From Arthrobacter sp. ISL-95 (GTDB taxonomy: Bacteria; Actinomycetota; Actinomycetes; Actinomycetales; Micrococcaceae), in NCBI RefSeq assembly GCF_018613695.1, contig NZ_JAGGPR010000019.1, positions 1-39,222 of the forward strand: a stretch of 39,222 bases of DNA, given 5' to 3'. Positions within the stretch are counted from its first letter, which is position 1, and every line of letters begins with the position of its first letter. The notes beneath the pieces were generated by a model, which searched no databases, was not told where the DNA came from, and saw nothing but the letters and a program-made list of their open reading frames with translations. The position numbers were made by a program, and so were the translations under genes. Shown here in pieces: positions 8,094 through 15,642 of the stretch.

Positions 8094-8261
8094 ATGAAGT
8101 TGTTCCCAAGGGATGACGTGGAGCTCGCAGCACTTCCGAGGAACGCGCCGCACCGCTTCTACCCGCCAGCGGTCCTTACTTGGCTGCTCTCTCGGCAGGG
8201 CGAAACCATGGGCTGGGTTCAGCGGCAGACGCCCGGGGGACCAAGTAGTAGGTCTGTCTGA
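8094..8261 (+). CDS. Small ORF with a strong ribosome binding site
   Basis: A 55-codon frame (MKLFPRDDVELAALPRNAP onward) starts 8 bases after AAGGAG at 8080-8085. Composition fits a GC-rich gene, and it contains PPAVLTWLLSRQGE. No family was recognised. It could be a genuine small protein or the head of a truncated gene. It diverges from the DUF4383 gene. The stretch from 8262 to 8560 contains no gene, only the palindromic repeat at 8472. Confidence 0.4.
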   Translation: MKLFPRDDVELAALPRNAPHRFYPPAVLTWLLSRQGETMGWVQRQTPGGPSSRSV

Positions 8262-8471
8262 CGCCTGTGAAGAACGAGTACCGACTACTTGTGTGCAGGA
8301 CCATCGGTAGGTGTTCAATGGAGTCAGCGGGTTAGTGGCAGACGACGATAATCCCCCATTTTCGCCGATCAATGCCTTAGTAATCTGCCGGCTAGGCCGG
8401 ATAGCGGTAACCAGAAGCCTGTCCGGCCTTTCGCCTGTCTTGGGGACCTAGGCATGCTTTTGGTTGCGGAC

Positions 8472-8496
8472 GTCCCACTTCCTTGGAACTGGGACA
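8472..8496. repeat. Palindromic repeat (IS110-target family), complete copy
   Basis: Half-sites GTCCCACTTCC (from 8472) and GGAACTGGGAC (to 8495) form an imperfect palindrome around TT. Relatives lie at 10358, 14351 and 38892, and split copies flank the IS110 element at 25569 and 27119. All are intergenic. Confidence 0.7.
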
Positions 8497-8599
8497 TTGC
8501 AACGGGATTTTTCGTCGAGTTCACCTCGGGTTCAAGGATCACCTTCTTGGCGTTACCGCGTCGACGCAACGTTCGGAGGCTGCGTAGGGTGAGCTGCTT

Positions 8600-8724
8600 T
8601 CAACGCGAATGGCATGTCTTCAAGTAGCTCAGGAACGAGGCTTGCAATCCGGTGACGTGCGACTCGTGCAACAACGTACTCGTGACTTCTCGCGATAGTC
8701 CTTTGGCTCGCAATTTTTCCAGGA
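8600..8724 (-). pseudogene. Esterase C-terminal fragment, partial duplicate of the gene at 24286
   Basis: The last ~41 codons of an esterase (LEKLRAKGLSREV, LLHESHVTGLQASFLSYL, ending CHSR and stop) are nearly identical in protein to the end of the intact gene at 24286-25155. Nucleotide similarity runs from 8561 to 8724 against 24248-24410, including sequence after the stop. The fragment keeps the His of the catalytic triad region (HESH) but has no nucleophile domain. Similarity ends abruptly at 8724, so it was copied or left by recombination and is non-functional. Confidence 0.85.
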
Positions 8725-9068
8725 GAGAACGTCATGAGCACTGCGGGTCGGCGACGAGTTCCTGTAGATGCCTCAAACGCCCACTCGTTTAAGTGAGGGC
8801 TAAAGTACAGGTCACTTTTGGGGACGGTGTAGGAAGTCAAGCTGGCTGCGATCGGGGTCTCCGTGCTTTCGCGATGCTCGACAGAACCTTGCCCGGAAGG
8901 TCGGGCACCGTTAAGGTTTCCGCGCAGGTGACCGGAGCCTTCAGTGATCGACTCGTAGCGGGTTTAGGTTTAGGGTTAGCCGCAACTAGCAGATCAAAGA
9001 TTTCACTGGGAATGCTGGGGCTTCCAAGCTCGACCGCGACGGTGAGAACCGCTGAAAGTCGGAACAAT
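8725..9068. other. Leader region upstream of the GAF-ANTAR gene
   Basis: A long open frame continues upstream of the GAF-ANTAR start, but its residues have no resemblance to the domain. The opposite strand is open too, so open frames here mainly reflect base composition. A GGGTTTAGG/TTTAGGG direct repeat lies near 8960. No gene or clear promoter was identified. Confidence 0.3.
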
Positions 9069-9845
9069 ATGTCTGAAAACCACACACGCACTAGTACCCC
9101 TTCTGATGTCGGAGCTGATGGTAATAGCCAAGTCTCCGTGCAGGGGATGCTGCAGGACATGGTGCTCGAGAGTATCGACGTCGAGGGATTCTTGACGAAC
9201 CTGGCGAAACTGGCCGCAGGAAGGTTTTCTTCCCCTGACACTGAAGTCCTCGCCGCGGTGACACTCCTGCGGCCGCGAACAAAAGCCACCGTCGCCAGCA
9301 GCAGTGAACATGCGCAGAAGTTGGATGAAGTCCAGTACGCATTCGACGACGGCCCTTGCCTGCGGGCTGCGCGGGAAGAGAGAACCTACACGGTCGCGGA
9401 CTTTCGCACCGAAACCAGGTTCGGCAAGTATCCGGAGGCCATTGCTGACCACGGCATTCTCTCAGCGATTGGCGTCCCTATCCCGCTCGACGGCGACGCT
9501 AATTCAGGACTGAACCTGTATGCACCCGACGCAGGGCACTTCACCGCGGAGGACATTGCAGAAGCCGAACTGCTTGCCCGCCAGGCATCGAAGTCGTTGC
9601 GTATGGCCGTACGGATTGCCAAGGCCACCGAAACCAGCCAACACCTCAAAGCCGCCATGAACTCCCGCACCGTTATCGACGTGGCAGCAGGGATCATCAT
9701 GGCCCAGAACAGGTGCAGCCACGACACAGCGCTGACTATCCTCAAAGCCGCTTCCAGCGGACGGAACGTCAAACTCAACGCCGTCGCTTCCACTGTTGTG
9801 CAATCCCTCGGTCAGGAAATTCCCAACACCCACTTCGACGGATAA
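9069..9845 (+). CDS. GAF and ANTAR domain-containing RNA-binding regulator
   Basis: A 258-residue protein starting at ATG 9069 (MSENHTRTS); the frame extends upstream but without domain similarity. A GAF sensor domain spans about residues 30-180 (YAFDDGPCLRAAREER, SAIGVPIPLDGD and GLNLYAPDAGHFTAEDIA are typical). An ANTAR domain follows at about 190-245 (NSRTVIDVAAGIIMAQNRCS then ALTILKAASSGRN). ANTAR domains bind paired hairpins in nascent RNA and prevent termination. GAF-ANTAR proteins of this layout are widespread in actinobacteria and are probably stress- or ligand-responsive. No target hairpins were identified nearby. Confidence 0.9.
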   Translation: MSENHTRTSTPSDVGADGNSQVSVQGMLQDMVLESIDVEGFLTNLAKLAAGRFSSPDTEVLAAVTLLRPRTKATVASSSEHAQKLDEVQYAFDDGPCLRAAREERTYTVADFRTETRFGKYPEAIADHGILSAIGVPIPLDGDANSGLNLYAPDAGHFTAEDIAEAELLARQASKSLRMAVRIAKATETSQHLKAAMNSRTVIDVAAGIIMAQNRCSHDTALTILKAASSGRNVKLNAVASTVVQSLGQEIPNTHFDG

Positions 9846-10149
9846 CCGGAACCCTGATCAAACTGATGCTGAGACCAACCGCATTCGCCAGCTCGTGCGC
9901 ACCGATCCCGCCGCATACGACGATACGCTCCGACGAGGTGTGGAGCCGGCACGCATGGGCAATGAACGTCCGATGGGCCACGGATGGCTGACTGTGCCGT
10001 ACGAACGAATCCAAGACAACACGGCTCTCACGTACCGGCTCAGTGCTGCTGGCATCGACTCCCGAAACGTGTCCAATTATGCCGACGTAGCGAGTGCCTC
10101 CAGGCCGGGCCCCCACCTGCAAGCGGAACCGGACAGGCTGGTACGGTAG
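9796..10149 (+). CDS. Hypothetical protein overlapping the GAF-ANTAR 3' end
   Basis: A 117-codon frame whose middle (TNRIRQLVRTDPAAYDDTLR, GNERPMGHGWLTVPYERIQD) has good coding character. Its start overlaps the preceding gene by 50 bases in another frame. The first ~15 residues may not be used, and a start around 9850 would need a non-canonical codon. No family was recognised. The overlap suggests co-transcription with the GAF-ANTAR gene. Confidence 0.4.
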   Translation: MCNPSVRKFPTPTSTDNRNPDQTDAETNRIRQLVRTDPAAYDDTLRRGVEPARMGNERPMGHGWLTVPYERIQDNTALTYRLSAAGIDSRNVSNYADVASASRPGPHLQAEPDRLVR

Positions 10150-10565
10150 GTTCCTGTCCCGCCTGGTTTCCCCCAATTCCAGGCGGGACGTCTGGCTTAA
10201 GCAAACGGGCAGTAGGGACTGTGAAACTTCCTGAGCCTGCTTCGGGCACCAACTACAGCCGAGGCCCAGCAAAGGCGTGAGAGCCGCAGCAGCCATGACA
10301 CATCTCGGGGGGGTACGACGTCCGTCGCGTTGGTCCGCTATGTTGCTTGGGCCGCGGTGTCACAGTTCCTTAGCACTGGGACACCTTACGTGAGACACCG
10401 GGATAACGCGACCGTACCGGGATCTGGTCACAAAAAGTCCTGCGGCTATTCGTTGGCGAGGCGACTGCGGTGAGGTTTCACGGGGTGGTAGCCCCCCAGC
10501 ATGGACAGGATTTAGGGAATGGAAGATGGGGTTTTGTCTCCTCGGCCGTGCACCGTATCTAACGG
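10150..10565. other. Intergenic gap
   Basis: No gene is supported in these 416 bases. The only structured element is the palindromic repeat at 10358-10384. A run of seven G lies near 10307. The region separates the convergent 3' ends of the GAF-ANTAR unit and the serine hydrolase gene. Confidence 0.4.
10358..10384. repeat. Palindromic repeat (IS110-target family)
   Basis: TGTCACAGTTCC and CACTGGGACAC flank TTAG. Compared with the copy at 8472, the left arm carries one substitution and the right arm is diverged in the centre. The location is intergenic, like the other copies. Confidence 0.6.
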
Positions 10566-11480
10566 CTAAACGAGTTCGTCGTGGAGGATGCGCGCTGCAT
10601 GACCCATCGCCTGCTCCGCAGATGGCTGGCTGGCGGCCGGCACCTGGCTGCGTGTGAGCACAACAACAACCACAGCCTCCCCGCCGGCATGTTCGACAAC
10701 ACCGGCTTCGTGACGGAGATGGATGAATGTGCCCGTCTTGGAGTACCAGACGGAGGTATCGGCGGAAAAATCCGGGGCGAGGCGATGGCGAAAGACGTTA
10801 CCGGCGAGCATATCCTGCAGGGGTGCCGCCACAGCCTCACCGATGCCTCCGTCCCAGATCTTTTGCAGGAGGTCAGCGAGCCCCCGGGCTGTTCCGACGT
10901 TAGCACGCTCGATGTCCAGTTGGGGCAAGGGAGAGGGATGGCCATGTTTGTCAGCAGCTACGACGAGGGAGTGCACGGTAGCAGCATCGCCGCTCACGGC
11001 CTGCGTTGCGAGCGAGTCGTAGAGCTCGCCAATTGGATGACGCAAAACGATGCCGCTTATTCCGAGGCCCTGGAGCCACTGGGTGACCTCGCGTGGGGCG
11101 AGAACACGGAAAATTGCATCCGCGGCAGTGTTGTCGCTGATCTCTACTGCAAGCCGGATCAGATCCCCCAGCGCGATCGTCGCCGAGTGAGTAAACCGGG
11201 CAATACCGGGACCACCCTGGGATCGGCTGGCCGCGTCAATGCGTACCGGCGTGCTCAGGTCCAGCTTTCCCCGGTGCGCGGCGTCGAGCGCGGCAGCGGC
11301 CAGCGGCAACTTGGCAACGGACGCCAGCGGGAAGGGCCGGTCGGCATCAAGCGCAAGCTCCCGCCCGGTCCCGAGGTGGCGCACGAGCAGCGATCCCGAG
11401 AGCCCTGCGGACTCAAGCACCTGCGTTGCCCGGCGCAGCGCGCTCGTATGGGCTCCGGCGTCATACACCGAATCTGTCAT
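10566..11480 (-). CDS. Class A beta-lactamase-like serine hydrolase, no signal peptide
   Basis: A 304-residue protein of the penicillin-recognising serine hydrolase fold. Visible motifs are S54-V-A-K57 (nucleophile and general base), S115-D-N117 and K248-T-G250. The omega-loop E-x-E-L-N of true class A enzymes is replaced by IERAN, so the deacylating Glu is misplaced or absent. Hydrolysis of beta-lactams would then be poor. I start at ATG 11480 (MTDSVYDAG); upstream codons belong to the overlapping LysR gene. With this start there is no export signal, unusual for the family. It overlaps the LysR gene by 20 bases and is probably co-transcribed with it. Confidence 0.85.
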   Translation of the reverse strand: MTDSVYDAGAHTSALRRATQVLESAGLSGSLLVRHLGTGRELALDADRPFPLASVAKLPLAAAALDAAHRGKLDLSTPVRIDAASRSQGGPGIARFTHSATIALGDLIRLAVEISDNTAADAIFRVLAPREVTQWLQGLGISGIVLRHPIGELYDSLATQAVSGDAATVHSLVVAADKHGHPSPLPQLDIERANVGTARGLADLLQKIWDGGIGEAVAAPLQDMLAGNVFRHRLAPDFSADTSVWYSKTGTFIHLRHEAGVVEHAGGEAVVVVVLTRSQVPAASQPSAEQAMGHAARILHDELV

Positions 11481-12360
11481 GGCTCTTCCCCCTGACGCCG
11501 CCAAGCGCGGCAGGGATTTCCCGTCCAAGGGCCGCTTCGAACACCTTCCTGCCCTCCGGTGTGCGCGATTCGAGCCGGTAGGCACGCGCCACCGTCAGTT
11601 CGCGCACATCGAACCACTGCAAACGCCATGCAGCCGCCTGCTCTTGGCTGCACAGGACCCAGTCGTCACCCGCCAGCGCTCCGGTGAGCGCCCCCACGAC
11701 GCTTGGCGACTCGTACACCTGGTGCGCGGCCAGTCCGGATTCCGCGGCTGCCCCTCGAACTGCGGACAGGAGCTGGACGGACGCATCCTCGGCCAGCACA
11801 ATGAGACGGGCCGCTGCGGGAGCTCCCAAAGCCCGGGTGGGACGCAGGGCCGCTAGTGTGAGGGGCCTGAGCCGATCGGTCACCTGTGCGAGGCCCAGAG
11901 GCACTACCCAGTCCGCGCGGGCCGTCTCGACCGGGAGAATAGCGGCATCTGCTTCCCCAAGCCGGAACCGCAAAAAGCGCCTCTCCCGGTCGTTTTCCTC
12001 GATTTCAAGGTCAGTACCCGCCGTGAGCGCCCGCAAACGAAGGGCTGCCCACGAAGCCGGGTCCAGGTCACGCGGAACGAGAAGGCGGACTGTGCCACGG
12101 CGATGAGAGATTGCTGCATCAAGAAGCGACCGTTCGGCGCTCAGCAGCGCCTGTGCATATCCCAGAAGTGCCGTGCCGAGCGGGGTCAAATTCACCTGAC
12201 GGGTGCTCCGCTCGAACAGTGCTCCGCCCAGGTGTGCCTCGAAGTTGGCGAGGCGGCGGCTGACAACGGGTTGGGTGGTCCGTTCGTCCTCCGCTGCGGC
12301 GGAGAAACTTTGGCGACGGGCGACGGCGACGAACGCGCGCGCACCGCGGAGGACATCCAT
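11461..12360 (-). CDS. LysR-family regulator of the beta-lactamase locus
   Basis: A 299-residue LysR protein. Start ATG 12360 gives MDVLRGARAFVAVARRQSF, the canonical LysR opening, with HTH TTQPVVSRRLANFEAHLGG. The effector domain begins around RRGTVRLLVPRDLDP. It lies between two beta-lactamase-type genes: its 3' end overlaps one (11480) and it diverges from the other (12440). This resembles ampR-ampC organisation, where a LysR protein responds to cell-wall fragments. Here that role is inference. The 79-base divergent gap (12361-12439) should hold the operator; no clean dyad stood out. Confidence 0.88.
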   Translation of the reverse strand: MDVLRGARAFVAVARRQSFSAAAEDERTTQPVVSRRLANFEAHLGGALFERSTRQVNLTPLGTALLGYAQALLSAERSLLDAAISHRRGTVRLLVPRDLDPASWAALRLRALTAGTDLEIEENDRERRFLRFRLGEADAAILPVETARADWVVPLGLAQVTDRLRPLTLAALRPTRALGAPAAARLIVLAEDASVQLLSAVRGAAAESGLAAHQVYESPSVVGALTGALAGDDWVLCSQEQAAAWRLQWFDVRELTVARAYRLESRTPEGRKVFEAALGREIPAALGGVRGKSHDRFGV

Positions 12361-12439
12361 CCCGCAATTATGCCGCAAACGCATCAATCTCGTCATTTTA
12401 GGCTTTGAGTAGTGAAAATCTGTCCCGCAGACTGGCCGT

Positions 12440-13387
12440 ATGCTGACGCCACAGACTTCCCATCCACAAGAACGCCCCTCCGACGCAACCCGTCGCAGGC
12501 TCCTCCAGCTCGGCGCAGGCGGCGTGCTCACAGCCTTCATGGGCATGGGGGCGAGTGCCGCTTCCGCCCAAGAGAAGCTCCCGGAAGGGGGAGGCCTTCA
12601 CCGGCGCCTCGACCGGACAATCGCTGACCTCGAAGTGGCGCATGGTGTCACGATCGGCGTAACCGCGGGCAGAGAGGGGCAAGCCCCCTATGCCTACCGG
12701 GGTGAAGCCGCCTTCCCTATGTGCTCGTTGTTCAAGCCACTCGCGGTTGCCCGATTGCTGCGCGACCACGCATATGACGATGATTTTTGGCAGCGTCGAA
12801 TTCGTTTCCGCGAAGACCAAATCGTGGAGAACTCCAGAATTTGTGCTGCCGATAAGGACCGGAACATGAGCGTGGAGGAACTCGCGGACGCGGCGCTGCG
12901 TTTCAGCGACAACACGGCAGGCAATCTCTTGCTCGAACTCATCGGAGGTCCAGCGGAGATAGGAAGGTATGCCCGGACACTCGGTGCCCGCCACACCCGC
13001 TTGGACCGCTGGGAGCCTGAGCTTAATCAAGCAGTTCCCGGAGATCTTCGCGATACCAGCACGCCGTCGGATATGTACAAGCTCTACGAAGACCTCTTGG
13101 TCGACGACGCGCTGAGTACGCTCGGGCAGGCACGTCTTCGCGGCTGGATGCTGCGCAATGCCACCTCCGGGGAGCGGCTGGGGGCGGTGGTGCCACCGGG
13201 GGCTGAGCTCGCCGACAAGACGGGTGCCGGCGGTTACGGCGTGGTAAATGACGCCGGCGTGGTGTGGCCGGAGACGGGCCTGCCGCTGACACTCGCCGTG
13301 ATGACCAGGACGGATAGCCCTAACACGGCATACAATAATGCCGTCGTCGCGCGCGTTGGCCACCTTGTGCTCGCGGAACTGCTTTGA
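12440..13387 (+). CDS. Class A beta-lactamase, Tat-exported
   Basis: A 315-residue protein with a complete class A active site: S96-L-F-K99, S156-D-N158, E192-P-E-L-N196 on the omega loop (Glu166 equivalent) and K260-T-G262. The N-terminus has a twin-arginine signal (RRRLLQLGAGG, hydrophobic stretch, cleavage near ASAQE), so it should be exported folded. C95 directly before the active Ser is a feature of some carbapenem-hydrolysing class A enzymes, where it pairs with a second Cys before the Lys234 region. I see only one other Cys, C135, so a comparable disulfide is uncertain. It diverges from the LysR gene and overlaps the next gene by 4 bases. Confidence 0.93.
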   Translation: MLTPQTSHPQERPSDATRRRLLQLGAGGVLTAFMGMGASAASAQEKLPEGGGLHRRLDRTIADLEVAHGVTIGVTAGREGQAPYAYRGEAAFPMCSLFKPLAVARLLRDHAYDDDFWQRRIRFREDQIVENSRICAADKDRNMSVEELADAALRFSDNTAGNLLLELIGGPAEIGRYARTLGARHTRLDRWEPELNQAVPGDLRDTSTPSDMYKLYEDLLVDDALSTLGQARLRGWMLRNATSGERLGAVVPPGAELADKTGAGGYGVVNDAGVVWPETGLPLTLAVMTRTDSPNTAYNNAVVARVGHLVLAELL

Positions 13388-14337
13388 CGGCCGTCCGGCA
13401 CGTGGGGCATTTCAGCGGGGCTCTCACCGGGCTCGCCATCGGATTCGCGTCCGCTGCTCTCGTTCTTGTTCCGTGGCTTCTCACCGGGGCCAGACTGCCG
13501 GTTCAGAATTTGTGGCAGTACGAAGTCCTGCCCGGCGACATGCCAAGGGCACTCCTGCCCGTGAGCGAGTATTACGCGTTGCGCATCGCTGTGATGCTCT
13601 TTATCGGCGGGACCCTCGCAGGCTTGGCCGTGCGATTGCTCAGGCGGCTGGTCGAGGTGCCCCCATGGTCCGCAGCGGTGGGCGTCCTCGTGGTGCACAG
13701 CATCGCGATCATCCAAAGCTTCGCCGTCGTCGCCGACGGCCTGAGACTCCACGAACCGCGCGTGGACCAACGGGCGGTGCTGTACTTCGGCGGTTTGTTG
13801 GGCGGCACCATCTTCGCGGTGTTCCTCACCCAAGGGGTTTTCTGGCTGGCGACCCGCAAGTCCGTCAGCGTGGCCTCCCTTGGCATGGCTCTCTCAGCCG
13901 TGCCCTTCTCATTGTGGATCGTGGACACGGCGTCGATGCTGAGTTCTCCAGGAGCTCTACCACCCGAGATCCCGGCCATCGGAAAATGGCTTCCCGCGGT
14001 CCTCGTAGCAGTGGTGCTCGCTTGGTGCGGCCTCCACCCGCTCCGGCGGCTGCTGGTCTGGATTACGTCCTTGGCCGGACTGTGGATCACCCCGGCGCTC
14101 TTCACATCCGTGGGGAACGCACTCGGCATGCGGGTCCTCAACGGCGACCTTTCCGCGATGCGGGAAGTAGCAACCGAAATTTTCCCCCTCGCTTTGGGCC
14201 TCTTCCTGCCCCCGACACTCCTCGCCCTAGCGCTGGCCACAGTCCTCACGGGCGTAAACATGACGATCCGACGACGAAGGCCTGCCAAGCATAGCCCCGG
14301 GGAACACGCCCCGATGCCAACAGACATCCCGCCGTAG
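13384..14337 (+). CDS. Polytopic membrane protein coupled to the beta-lactamase
   Basis: A 317-residue protein with seven or eight hydrophobic helices and a short charged C-terminus. Its TTG start lies inside the beta-lactamase stop (TTGA, 4-base overlap), the classic arrangement for translational coupling. Small membrane proteins of unknown function coupled to class A beta-lactamase genes are known in actinobacteria, often annotated only as hypothetical. A role in export, folding or sensing is plausible but not shown. No transporter motif was recognised. Confidence 0.85.
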   Translation: MTAVRHVGHFSGALTGLAIGFASAALVLVPWLLTGARLPVQNLWQYEVLPGDMPRALLPVSEYYALRIAVMLFIGGTLAGLAVRLLRRLVEVPPWSAAVGVLVVHSIAIIQSFAVVADGLRLHEPRVDQRAVLYFGGLLGGTIFAVFLTQGVFWLATRKSVSVASLGMALSAVPFSLWIVDTASMLSSPGALPPEIPAIGKWLPAVLVAVVLAWCGLHPLRRLLVWITSLAGLWITPALFTSVGNALGMRVLNGDLSAMREVATEIFPLALGLFLPPTLLALALATVLTGVNMTIRRRRPAKHSPGEHAPMPTDIPP

Positions 14338-14350
14338 CGGGGCACAAACT

Positions 14351-14373
14351 TCCCATTTCCTTAGAGTGAGACA
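14351..14373. repeat. Degenerate palindromic repeat (IS110-target family)
   Basis: TCCCATTTCC, TTAG and AGTGAGACA keep the arm lengths of the family with several changes in the right arm. It lies directly downstream of the membrane-protein stop. Confidence 0.5.
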
Positions 14374-14521
14374 TTACCCGTGGATGATCGCCAAACGGGT
14401 GGCGAGTTGCTGTGCCCCCAGCAGCCGGCCGTCGTAATATTTCCGTCCCAGATGTTGTCTCAAATCATCTGCTGTGGACAGCAGCCACAAAGACGACTTC
14501 AGGGACAGTTGCCTCTGTGAC

Positions 14522-14683
14522 TCAGGAGTCCATGGCCAGGTATCGGTATACGGTGGCGCGGCTTGCTCCGATGATCTTTCCGATGTCTGCAGAAGCAGTA
14601 TGGGCGTAATCTGTTGGGCCGGAAGGTGCAGCACAGGCGGCTAGCAGCATAACGAGTACCGGCGCCAAAACATGTTTCCGCAT
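14522..14683 (-). pseudogene. Chimera: lipoprotein signal peptide fused to a recombinase HTH tail
   Basis: ATG 14683, preceded by an AGGGGGG ribosome binding site, opens a lipoprotein leader (MRKHVLAPVLVMLLAACAAP; lipobox LAAC). After about 27 residues the frame changes character and ends with IGKIIGASRATVYRYLA and a stop, the C-terminal HTH of a Pin/Tn3-type serine recombinase. The two parts come from unrelated families and are joined in frame within ~8 codons. A deletion or recombination joined two broken genes. The product would be a tiny lipidated peptide, if made at all. Confidence 0.65.
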
Positions 14684-14755
14684 TGTCCCCCCTACAACTG
14701 TGTCTGCGCCTTCAGCATGGCATCTGACCGTCTCTGGGGGAAGGCGTGTCAGCAT

Positions 14756-15035
14756 CCACCGAATAGATAGTGGGGCAACAAGTCACTCGCTGACCTGCAC
14801 GTGCAGTGCGCCATGGCCCTGGCGGGTGACTGTTCCCGGAAGGAAGGTTGACGACGACTCGCTGGACTATCGCGCATTCGTGTGACTCTATGTGGGTGGG
14901 CCCCTCATTGACCCCTAACGAGTCCGACCGCTAGGTGCGGCTGTCGATCTTCCGAATTTCACCGTCCTGCCCAACTCATTGCCGTGCCCTAGCCTTCACA
15001 CCGCTTGTCAATGGGCCAACAAGGTGCAGTTAACA
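14756..15035. other. No recognisable gene
   Basis: Only short open frames are present here, none with start, ribosome binding site and family resemblance together. The stretch lies between the chimeric ORF and the ligase remnant and looks like decayed sequence. Confidence 0.3.
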
Positions 15036-15320
15036 TGCTGGGCGATAGCCCTTGTTGAGACTGATCGGGTGAGACTCTACTCCCGTCAAGGCAAAGAGCT
15101 GACGAGGGTGCTGCCTGATCTGGCTCAGCGTGAGCTGGGCCGCCGGCTCCGCCCGGCACAGCCTGGTCATCCTTGACCGGAAGAGATCAGCGAGGCCTCG
15201 CTGAACAGATTCAGTAAGGACAGGGGGCCCGGTGCGTCTGACGCTGGTTGAACCGTTCGTAGTCGAGGTGGCGGCCGACGTCGCGTGGTCCGGTAAGTCA
15301 TTTCGGCATCCCTTGACCTG
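15036..15320 (+). pseudogene. ATP-dependent DNA ligase remnants
   Basis: Two pieces of an LigC/LigD-type ATP-dependent DNA ligase survive in order. AIALVETDRVRLYSRQGKEL then TRVLPDLA (15042-15130) matches the adenylation-domain segment with the -SRxG-DLT-PEL pattern. LTLVEPFVVEVAADVAW (15235-15290), followed by a K-x-FRHPLTW end, matches the C-terminal OB-domain region. The intervening ~150 residues are missing, as is everything upstream including the catalytic Lys motif. It is non-functional; an internal deletion is the simplest explanation. Confidence 0.55.
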
Positions 15321-15529
15321 GAGGCGACCGCCAACTAAACAAAGCGATCTACACCATCGCCCTCATCAGAATGAACCGCGACCCAGCCACCAAGGACTAC
15401 GTCGCAAAACGAACAAGCCAAGGCCGCACCAAGAAAGAAATCATCCGCAGCCTCAAGCGATACATCACCCGCCAGATCCACCGCACCCTCAACACCGCGC
15501 CTGACGTTGGATGCCCTAGCTCAGACTAG
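15320..15529 (+). pseudogene. IS110-family transposase C-terminal fragment
   Basis: Sixty-nine codons beginning GDRQLNKAIYTIALIRMNRD and continuing through GRTKKEIIRSLKRYITRQ to a TAG at 15527 match the extreme C-terminus of IS110 transposases of the -LYTIAL-RM- type. This is a different lineage from the complete IS110 protein at 25602. The start is fused directly to the ligase remnant, and no catalytic motif remains. It marks a past insertion followed by deletion. Confidence 0.7.
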
Positions 15530-15572
15530 GCGCCTCAAGTAACCGGGCGTCCACTCAAACCCCCAGACGCGG

Positions 15573-15608
15573 ATCAGGGGCCCTTCTCGGCTGAGAAAGG
15601 GCCCTGAT
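15573..15608. terminator. Stem-loop terminator candidate
   Basis: ATCAGGG...CCCTTCTC pairs with GAGAAAGGGCCCTGAT around GGCT, forming a long GC-rich stem with a single bulged G. It lies between the IS110 fragment (plus strand) and the 3' end of the FG-GAP gene (minus strand), so it could end transcription from both sides. No long T run follows. Confidence 0.55.
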
Positions 15609-15642
15609 TCCATGAGCGTCTAGTAAGTGCATCGACCCTGGA

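Noticed and set aside
13572..14345. 257-codon minus-strand ORF opposite the membrane protein
   Set aside because: The plus-strand frame has clear transmembrane helices and TTGA coupling to the beta-lactamase; the opposite frame has low-complexity Ala/Arg/Thr composition.
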